From NCBI RefSeq assembly GCF_004011695.2, contig NC_082415.1, forward strand, positions 1,612,001-1,676,000: 64,000 nucleotides of DNA, in the 5' to 3' direction. Origin of the DNA: Ascochyta rabiei (lineage: Eukaryota; Ascomycota; Dothideomycetes; Pleosporales; Didymellaceae). A program made the position numbers and the translations under genes. The notes below the pieces were generated by a model, which worked only from the letters and a program-made list of their open reading frames with translations, searched no databases and was not told where the DNA came from. This document shows positions 52,401-61,528 of this stretch, piece by piece; the first letter of the stretch is position 1, and each line of letters starts with the position of its first letter.

Positions 52401-55400
52401 GGCCTTTTAAGATTCCTAAATCTATAGTTGTACATAGGAAGTAGTAGTTTACTTCTGCTAAGTAATAGAACTTTAGTGTTGTTAGGTCTTTACTAGTATT
52501 AGAACATCCCAGCCTAATTAAGGAGTTCCCCTAACTTTTCTCTTATCCTGGTTATGCTTAACTAAGGTGGAGTAGTAAGGGGATGGGTCTGATGCGATAA
52601 AGGTAGCGTTCCTTCTGCTGTTATTAGACATAATGCAGCACGTAGTTCTTCTAAAGACGTTGTACTATATAGCTAGTCTTACTAACAAGCACTATAGCGT
52701 TCTAAGGATAACTAATCTTATTAGGTTCCTTATAAGCCTAAAGTGCGTTAGGGTTGTAACTTCTCTAATATAGACTAGGACATTTTACAACGGTCTAACA
52801 AATAGATCTATGCTACTATTAGCTATAATAACGCCCTGCTCTTTCCCTATTAGGTGTGTTATTTTTTTGTACACCATTCCTAGTGCTTAAGAAGCACTAA
52901 ACCTTATTAAATTTATCTAAGCTCTAGTGTTAATTAAACAGCTAACTGCATGTAACCTAATATAAGCCTAGTATGTTAGTAAATCTTAGTGTACTAGCTT
53001 CTCTAACCTAGTAGTTTCTATAGTTTTAGCTAGCTTATTTAGAGGATCTTTATCGTCCTAAGTATTGCTGTGTGCTTCTACTTAATAGCTCCTTTAAGTA
53101 TTTCTTTCTAATCTAATGTTAAAGCATTAAGCCCTGCTGTTCACAATTGTGGGGTAATTTTTGCTAAACTTGACGATAGTGCGGACCCTTATAATTTCTG
53201 GCTAATCAGCAGTTAACTAGTAAGACCTGTTAACTCCTAATTAGTTAGGACCCCTGGCCTCTAAGGTCGCTAAGTTAACGCTTCTGCTAACTGTTAGTTT
53301 AGAGTCTAACTCCTTTATAAGCTTCTAGAACATAACTTAGATATAACCCTAGGAGACTAAGTCTCTAACTGTAATCCCTTGTACTTCTTAACAAAGAATT
53401 ACAGTTAGAATCTTGTTTTTAGATAGTTTAAGTAGGTCCGCTATTCTATCGTCCAAGCCAGTTATTAAATGCTTCCTCTGTTGCTAATTTAATAGTAGAA
53501 TAGTTTCTAATACCCTCTCTTGTAATAGCTGTTTAATAATAGCATATAGCTAACTGTAAGGTTAACTAGGAAAAGGTATTATTTACTCGCTCTCTATTAG
53601 CAAAGGACTTAACTCTAATAAGTCTTTAATATCTAATACTAACTTATCTCTAGCATTATTGTATGCTTGCTTAACAGTAGCTTATTAAAATATTAAAGGT
53701 CTTTCTTTCCTGACCGCAGCTCTCTAACTCTTTCTGGGATAGTATTAACTTGGCGGTCGCGTGCCTTGTCTGACCTAGTTACTGCGTTTAAGGAGGAGCT
53801 ATCTTTAACGTTATATGCTCCTATTATAATATCCCTGTTATTAATATAATCAAGACTATAAACTTTGTAATAGTTATTGTTAAGGATTTAGAAGTTCTAA
53901 AAAGAGTGCAATAACTTATAGTCTGGCTTGTGATTATCTATTGTAGTTAGTGCGCTAACACTCCTAATAACCTTTCCCTGTATGTCTAGGCCTAGCCTAG
54001 TTCTATACATTACCCCTCTAGGCCTAGAGTCTACTCCTTTAAATAGATTAGGCTTAACTGCAGAGGCTGGCTAGTCTAAGACATCCTGTGAAACTTTAAA
54101 GTACTCTTAAATCTTCTGTTTTAACTAATTAAGTTAATAGGTAGGTGGGACATATCTTTAGATAGGTTTAATTTAATAGTAAGTAGGGCTAAAATAGTAT
54201 CTGCGTTAACTGTCTTAGTTAAGTTAGAAACTGCACCACCTTATGTAGGTAAGTGCTCTATACAACTCGCACTTATAGGCTTAGTAGTTTAGCTCTCTAC
54301 ACATGTTGCAAGAGTTACTGTACTCTCTTCCTTAGGAGTAGTTTACTCCTTGTCTTAGATTAACGTTTCTAGGTACGTTAGTGATGTAAGAGCTATTGTT
54401 CCTTTCCTAGGTAGCACTAGCTCTAGTTGCTTAAGAAATAAAGTAAGCGTAATTAGTAGGAGACTAAAGGATCTCTCTTATCTAATTGTTGGAGTTTATA
54501 AGGGTGCTAACCTCTGCTAGAGATAGCTTCTATCCGCCTATTACCTAGAGAAGCTCTTTAACGTCTTTATTAACACTAGGAGGTAGAGGTATTTTATTCT
54601 TACTACCCTAACTAGCCAGTTAATCCTTAGCCTAGGTAACAATGGACTTAGCGTTAATTAGGCTCCTTAGTGCTGTTTATAAGGCGCTGGGTTTCCTTAT
54701 AATATTTATTGTCCCTTCTAATCGCTAATTCCTTTAAGCCTTAGCGCTGCTTATGCACCCTTTTTATAAAATTGTAGATATTATTATGTATAAATAAAGA
54801 TTAATCCTTTATATCTAGCCTGTTTTGCATATTAAAGAGGATAAGGTCTTTGTTAACATTTAGCAGTCCTAAGAAGAAGTAGTATCCTTCCTTAGAGGTT
54901 AGGATATAATTATTCTTCTAATATATATTACTGTACACTATAAAGTTAGTATAGTAGTGTAATAGTCTACAGAAGGCTTAAGAGGTTTCTTTAATATAGG
55001 CTTTAAGGAACGCTTAATTGCCTATGCGTTAGGCAGTGTCCTAGTCTTTCTAGTAATCCTTTATAGCGATCTAAAGCTTAACCTAATTGTCTAAAGCGTA
55101 TAGTTTTAGGCGTTTAATAAACTTCCTACAGTAATTATAGTAGTAGTTAGGGAGGACCCTAACCTTCTGCTTGTTACTTTACCCTCTGTTTTCTGCTATG
55201 TGGTTATAGTTATTAAGGAACTCTATAGCCTCTTTTCTATTAAAGGATAGTTAGATAGACCTTCCCTTTATTAGAACAACAACCTAACAGCTGTTTCCTA
55301 TTAGGGAAGACAGTGTCTCTATAGAGTCTAAAGGGTTGTCTATAATAGTGTACATTAATCCTTAGTAGTCTGTTATATTAAGTAGATAATATTTTCTTAT

Positions 55401-55560
55401 AATTAAAGTAATCTTGATTACTCTGTCTGTAGGAGCAGCTTAGTACCTGTCTTTTATGTTCCTCTAGTCCTAAGGATAAGGGCTAAGTAGAATTGTGCGG
55501 ATAATATATATAATAAGCATTAGAAATTAGACTAAGATAGTCCCTTAGCTAAGGCTTTTC
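52401..55560 (-). pseudogene. Presumed protease/gag region of large gypsy
   Basis: Lies between the 5' leader and RT, so it should hold gag and protease. The minus-strand frames are coding-like between RIP stops, but I recognise no nucleocapsid knuckle or protease motif. The assignment is positional. A 43-bp palindrome sits at 53202-53244. Confidence 0.4.
53202..53244 (+). repeat. 43-bp imperfect palindrome, copy 4
   Basis: CTAATCAGCAGTTAACTAGT to TTAACTCCTAATTAG; this copy has the longest complementary arms (about 15 bp each). Confidence 0.75.
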
Positions 55561-55623
55561 TAGGTTAAATAGATGCCCGCGTTGTTTTAAGCTTGTTTTT
55601 CTCGTTTTCTAAATAATAAGTCT

Positions 55624-55851
55624 GATAGTAACGTCCTAGTCCAGAATTAACAGGATAATTCCTAGGCCGTTCCCTAGCCTTCAGAGTGGCAGATATTCAG
55701 ATAGTAACATCCTAGTCCAGAATTAACAGGATAATTCCTAGGCCGTGCCCCAGCCTTTAGAGTGGCAGATATTTAGATAATAACGTCCTAGTCTAGAGTT
55801 GACAGGAAAATTCCTAAACCATACCCTAGCCTTTAGAGTAGCAGAATTTCA
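55624..55851. repeat. 76-bp tandem repeat, three copies, in gypsy leader
   Basis: Units at 55624-55699, 55700-55775 and 55776-55851. Each contains CCTAGTCYAGAATT and CCTAGCCTTYAGAGTRGCAG. The third copy is the most RIP-changed. Located just inside the 5' LTR. Confidence 0.88.
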
Positions 55852-55893
55852 ATGTTGCCTGCTATACCGTGCCCCCTGGTTAGGTTACTCTTT

Positions 55894-56148
55894 TGTTCCA
55901 GTATAAGTATCGATGCATCTTATTAGCAGGCACATTAGGAAGGATACTTATTATTATTATTGTTAAGGGTTAAAGAGACAGGTAGTACAGTAGTTAAATT
56001 CTATAAGTAAGTGTTTCTAGTTGTTGTTGTAGGTGTCGTGCCTTAACAGTTCCTGTTAAGGCCTCTTATACCATTCTGCCGGCCAGATTACGTACACTAG
56101 CTAAGCATCCTAGTTCTTACTAAGGCAGTCACCGTGTGCACTGGCACA
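55894..56148 (-). repeat. 5' LTR of large gypsy (255 bp)
   Basis: Pairs with 41359-41613. The sequence beside it in minus sense (AAAGAGTAACCTAACCAGGG) does not begin TGG, so the primer is unclear. Confidence 0.9.
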
Positions 56149-56280
56149 ATACTAGCAGTACAGAACTAAGCTAGGCTTAGGAATCTATTAGGACTTGCAG
56201 TGAAAAGTCTACACATACTAGCAGTACTGAACTAAGCTAGGCTTAGGAATCTATTAGGACTTGCAGCAAAGAGTCTACAT
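56149..56280. repeat. 66-bp tandem repeat, two copies (right of gypsy)
   Basis: Units 56151-56216 and 56217-56280 match 41291-41358. The array was a tandem repeat before the gypsy inserted. Confidence 0.8.
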
Positions 56281-56679
56281 AGTTATAACAGTTACAGCCC
56301 TTACATGCAGCATGCACAGTCCTAGTAAGGAAGCGTTCTTACAGTTTTATTAAGGCTATAAAACACCTGCTTATTAGATAATTATACAGTAACAGGAAAT
56401 AACAGGAAGGTATAACAGAACTTAATTGTAAGAAAACGCTAACAAGCTATTAAATATAGCCTAGTAATCCTATAGGCGTTAGAATAAGGGTATGTAACAA
56501 AAATACAGATGCAGGAACTACAGGAGAACTAAAGAAGCCCCTTAAAGGACACGTATGGAGAACACCCAAGCAAAGACTATTTAAATAAGATAAGAAGACA
56601 CCCTCTAAAAAGCAACTACCTGCAATTTTAGCATTAATAAATGCCTAAAAACAAAAACAGTAACTAAAACTTTCTAAAA

Positions 56680-58130
56680 TGTTATACACTCTAACGCACA
56701 AAGCTCTCCCTAGCACCTATTAGGATGCTGTAAGGGGAGGATTCACAGCGTTACCTCTAGAAGCAGAAACTACAGCAGCTTATCTCTATCCTGAAAATTT
56801 AGAGACCCTAAACGCGTCGCTACTAAGTAATAATGCTTTAGGAGACCTAGACCTACGCTAAATCCGTTCTATTATTACTAATAGAGTAGGACATATTACC
56901 TAGGTGAGCTAGCGCACCTACGCTAATAAGCAAACCCCTTTTGCAGATGTACCTCTAGTATTTAGTAGAGAAAATATAACCTAATTCCTAAAGGAGATTA
57001 AACAACGCTCTAGTTTCTTCTAATAGACTATTAAGGACTGTATTAGCAGACTCCTTAGTTACTTTAACTATGCTTACTAAGACATTATTAAGTTAAGCTT
57101 AATAGACTTTGCAGCTGCCTAGGCAGTAACTAATTAGCAAGCTGTTAAGGAAGCACTCTAACAACAATTCTGAAGCCAGAATAAGGCCTAGCAGGAAGAG
57201 ATTAAGGATTTGCTGCGCCTTTAGTGCATCTTATGCTTATTAACCCTAAATTTGTCTCTCTAAGGGTACCGAGACAACTTTAGCCCCTAGTTTAAATAAT
57301 GCCTAGAAGCTAGGACAGTAGAAGAATTATAAAAAGGATTCTACTTAGTAAAAGGCGTAAACAAATAATGTCTTAATAAGGTATTAAATTAATATAAACT
57401 TACTATAACTGGCCTAGAGGACCTTTACTATGCTAAATTTAAAGTGTTCCTTGGTAAGGTCGCCTTACAAGAATTAGAAATTAAATTAATTAACATAGTA
57501 TTTAAGAAGAAAACAACAACAACTAAGGTATAGGCACTTAATAAGCTATTAGGACCCCTAAATATATTTAAACTAGCCTAGTTAAATAAAGAAGGCGTGC
57601 TGAAGAGGCTATCTAGAGCACGACCCCTAGGTAAACAAGGAGTCTAAATGCTACTAGGGCATTAGCCTACACAAGGTGAGGTTAATAACCTTATTAAGAA
57701 GTTCTCTAGGATTAAGCTTAATAGCATAAATGTCTTGCTTGCCCCTTAGAAGCTGTAGGAAGTTGAACTACTTTTATATAAAGATATATAACAGGAAGTT
57801 AGTAAAGCAATTACAGGTCTTAAAAGGCAATACTAAAGACCTATTAAGACGCAAAACCCTACTAGCTTTAATTAATACTCTATTACTTAATAAAAAGGGC
57901 TTTTCCTAGCTAGGATAACACCGCAGGGATATAGATAACTAAGAGGCCTAATAGTTTGTTATGCCTGTAGAAAGGAAGGCTACCTAGCGTTAGCATGCGC
58001 AGACTAAGAAAAGCTAATCTAAAACTAATAGGTCTACCTTAACTAGTAAGGACGTCTTATATAGGGATTAGCTAAAAACCTATAGGGTAACATCTATAAC
58101 GTGTTAGGGACGTACATTATAAAAACAGTA
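56680..58130 (+). pseudogene. gypsy gag pseudogene with nucleocapsid knuckle
   Basis: The frame ends in a zinc knuckle at about 57955-58010, reading VCYACRKEGYLALACAD. This is C-x2-C-x4-H-x4-C with the His changed to Tyr, as expected from CAC to TAC mutation. Upstream is a long hydrophilic, stop-ridden tract suiting a capsid. It lies directly upstream of the pol reading and sets the plus orientation. Confidence 0.6.
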
Positions 58131-61100
58131 ATAGAGGGCATTAAGGAATAGCTTAAGAGGGAAGGGCACGTAGTAGTTAAACTAGTAACTACTATTAACC
58201 TATACACGCAAGAACACTATACCTAAGGTAGTATTAGGGTTGCTAGTAGCGCCATTGTTATAAACCTTAATATAGATTAAGAGGCAGGCCTTTTAAAAGA
58301 AGAAGACTACGCCTAAAAACAAAAGACAGTTATAATAGTGTTAGAAGAAAGTAAGAGCTGTAAGGTTTTTAAAGGATAAGTTAACAGTTAATCTGTAGCT
58401 ATAGTTAACCTAATACAGACTAATTGCTATGTAAGGGATATAGCGGTTTCTTAAGCGTTATTAGGTTACACCCCTACTGTTTAGAACAACAAAAGTAAGA
58501 ACGCAGGATAGAAGGTCCCTAAGGCAGTGGCATTTAAAGAAGAAATAGATGTTAATAACTAGGCCCCTAACCTAAGGACATAGGAAGATGTAAAAAAGCA
58601 CTAACTACTAGACAACCTTGTGGTAGACCTAAACAAGATTGTTTGCTAGGTCCTCTAAACTACTATTAAGGTATTCCTTAAGGATCTGTTAGCATTGGCC
58701 CTAGAGCTCTAGCAAAGACTAGGCAAGCCGTACTACGCTAACGCAGACCTAGACTTATTAGGAATACTAGCACCTAATTAAGAAAAGGATTAACAACGCT
58801 TCTAGGTTAATAATATGACACTCTTCTGTCCTAAATATGTTTATATAGAGGCTCACAACAAACAAATCATTTAAGCTAGCTTTTATAAATTTAATACTAA
58901 TAGAATATTAGTAGCTGCACCTATGTTCCCTTACTGGTAGCTCTACTATACTTATAGTATAGACCTTAAGAAAGAAGAATAAGAAAGGACTATAGAGGAA
59001 CAAAGAGTGTATAATTAAGAACAGAGATTTAAGCATGTCTAAAGAGACTACCTGTAAGCCCTAATAGCTATTAATAATGCTTAGATGTTAGCACTGCTAG
59101 ATTCTAGAGTAGAACTCAACACTATTTAGCTAAAGATAGCTTAAGTAGCTGAATTAGTAATAACGTCTATGCTAAACAAAATGGCGTCTTTACGCCTGCA
59201 GGCCGCTAATAGTACCTTTAAAGCCTTTGCTAGGATAATTTAGCGTGCCCTAGTTATAATTAGGAACATTATAATCCCTACTAACTTCTTTATACTAGAA
59301 TTGTTGTTAAGCCTAGTTATCCTTAGGAACCTATACCTGGCAGACGCACAATACACCTTCTAGTACTAGGCAGATAGACAAATAAGGTGTACTATCTACT
59401 CTAAAGACCATAAATTATATGTAACATTTATAGGAGCAACAGATAACACTGTTAGAATAATTGTTTTCAGGTTAATGCATTTAAAACAACGAGGAGAGTA
59501 AGCGTTAGGCCTAACTATCTAGAACCTTTAAAAACCCTAACAGTAAACAGACAAAGACTTAATAGGCTTTTAGGATGTGCTACTACAAGCCTAGTTAGGC
59601 CCTAGCTAGATTACTATCTGCTGTGCACTACAATTAAGGAAGATTAGCACCTCTATAAGAGTAGACATAACAAGGTGCTGTCTAACATTCTTCTAGACCT
59701 AAACTTCCTCTATTAGGCAGAACTAGCACAATTAAAGGGAGAAACTGCTTAATATCCTATTAAACTTAGGTGTAGTACTGCGTAAAAACCTAAAGCTAAA
59801 AAGGTTAAACTAGTCTACAACTTAACAGTGACCCTGCATACTGTAGAAGGACGCTAAGACTAGCAGGAAAGGGCTGAATTTTAACAGCTAATAAACCTAG
59901 ATTAGGGCTAGCAGTAGTTTTAGAGGCACACTAAGGACTGTACTGCTAGCTTTCTATTAGGTACTAGATTAACCCTAGAACGACTTTAGAAAATGAAGAT
60001 AGCGGACTGGCTGTAGCCTAGGGAACAAGAGGTATTAATTAAAGTGTTCTACTGTTAAGAAGCAGCCTTATACTTTAATTTCCCTACTCTAGGCAATCTA
60101 TGCAGATGTCTACCTCCTAATATAAATTTACACAGTACTACACGCTGCTTAGAAGGAGAACAGCTTTCTAGTTCTAAGGAAACTTAGGGGCGTAGTAGAA
60201 CAAAAAATCTAGAAATAACTTAACTATGTAGTCTTAGAGTACAGCAAGAGCCTACACAGTAACCTATAATTCTTAGTTAAGAAAAAGGACACTAGGTATT
60301 AGCTTATTAACAATTCCCAACAGATTAATAAGGTTATAATAAGAGATGCGAACTTACTGCGTAATCCTAATAAGTTTATAGAAGAGTTTGCTAGATGATA
60401 GGTTGTATCGCTAATTAACTTCTTCTCTAGATACAACTAAGTAGAGCTACACCTAGACTCTTGCCTATTAACTGCGTTTATAACCCTAAGCTATAGGCTT
60501 GTACATTAATACACACTCCTAATAGAAATAACAAACTCTGTAGTAGAGTTCGTAAGCGCAGTAATAAAAGTACTCTAGGATCTAGTTCTATTCTGTTATA
60601 CGCTGTATATAGACAATATTACTATAAAGGGTCTAAAAATAAACTACAACAATAAGTTACTTAAACAGGGGATCTAGAGGTTTATTAGGGAGCACATAAT
60701 AAACATTAACTAGGTGCTCTAAAAACTTAAGATGGCAGGAGCTACTGCCTTAGCCCTAAAGAGCGATTAGTGCTATAACAGCATGGGAGTAGTAGGGTAC
60801 GTTGTGGACAAAAGGGGCAGGTACCTAGCAACAAAAAAGGTACAGAAGATTGTTAACTAGCCCCCCTGTACAACCCTAAAGGATGTCTAAATGTTCCTTA
60901 GACTTTGTGTTTACTACTGCATCTAGATTCCTAAATTTAGCCCTATTGCAGCACCTCTGTTCGACTTGCCCTAGAAAGATGCTGAGTTTTAATAGATTAT
61001 TAAGGCAAGCTAGGTAATAGAGAAACTTAAAGCGTGTCTAATAACTACTTCTGTCTTGGTAACTATCAACTATACAGAACCTCTGCGGCTAGTAATTATA

Positions 61101-61205
61101 TTAGTAGACAGCAGCAAGAAAGGTTAGGGAGAGCTAGAGCAGTTGTTACGTAGGCCTACGTAGTAACAACCTAGGATTTACACAACAACTGCTGTAACTC
61201 TACCA
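58131..61205 (+). pseudogene. gypsy pol pseudogene (protease region to RT)
   Basis: RT motifs are clear: LINFFSRYN.VELH at about 60411-60455, then ITPLGLVHQY-like text. YIDNITIKG (YIDD-type, Asp to Asn) is near 60602-60630, followed by VGYVVDKRGRYLATKKVQKI and FLRLCVYYCI, then SPIAAPLF at about 60940-60960. It reads into RNase H and stops at about 61200. The layout resembles the lineage of fungal gypsy with a long segment between gag and RT (58600-59600). Integrase is absent because the element is cut off. Confidence 0.68.
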
Positions 61206-61327
61206 GTTGTAATCGGAATCTCACTGTATATGGACCGTTTGAAAGCGCTCGTTTTGCTCTACATTTCTGTAGTACATGGTTTTGCAATAACTGCTTTAGT
61301 TAAAGAGTTACACGCCGACACCTACAG
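61206..61327. other. Short segment with little RIP before minisatellite
   Basis: About 120 bp with normal CpG and CpA content (GGAATCTCACTGTATATGG, GAAAGCGCTCG), bounded by RIPped gypsy on the left and minisatellite on the right. A 113-codon open frame (61230-61571) begins here but runs straight through the CCCTACCC array, so it is not taken as a gene. Confidence 0.5.
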
Positions 61328-61528
61328 GCCCTACTTAGGCCTACCTCTTCCCTACAGACCCTACCCCAAACCCTACCCTACCCTACCTCTACCCAACGTC
61401 CGTGCGGACCCTACCCTACCCCTACCCTATGTGGACCCTACCCCTACCCTACCCCTACCCCTGGTCCGTGCGGACCGTACCCAACCCCTACCCAACCCCG
61501 AGGTACCCCCTTCCCTTTTGCCAGCGTA
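61328..61528. repeat. Telomere-like CCCTACCC minisatellite, copy 3
   Basis: The least mutated copy. It has two exact palindromic inserts (CGTCCGTGCGGACC near 61397-61410 and GGTCCGTGCGGACC near 61463-61476) and a TATGTGGACC spacer. It ends CCCTTTTGCCAGCGTA, abutting the integrase of the next gypsy. Confidence 0.85.

Larger units (their letters stand above)
41359..56148 (-). mobile_element. Large Ty3/gypsy element, 14.8 kb with nested copia, TSD ATAC
   Basis: The 255-bp LTRs (41359-41613 and 55894-56148) start TGTTCCAGTATAAG and end GGCACA or AGCACA. Identical 4-bp flanks, ATAC (41355-41358 and 56149-56152), prove a single insertion, here into a 66-bp tandem array. The polypurine tract at 41614-41630 fixes minus orientation. 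From right to left the element has an untranslated leader with a 76-bp tandem repeat, a presumed gag region, and pol with RT, RNase H and integrase. The integrase is split by a truncated copia (46014-49694), and an extra ORF region (41700-45170) lies before the 3' LTR. Without the nested copia the element is about 11 kb, long for a fungal gypsy. Confidence 0.88.
56281..61205 (+). mobile_element. Ty3/gypsy element, plus strand, no LTRs found
   Basis: A third gypsy family, with a plus-strand gag-to-RT tract and no detectable LTR on either side. The left boundary is set at the 66-bp repeats and the right boundary where the un-RIPped segment begins. It may be that the 66-bp repeat belongs to this element's own leader. 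Confidence 0.6.
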
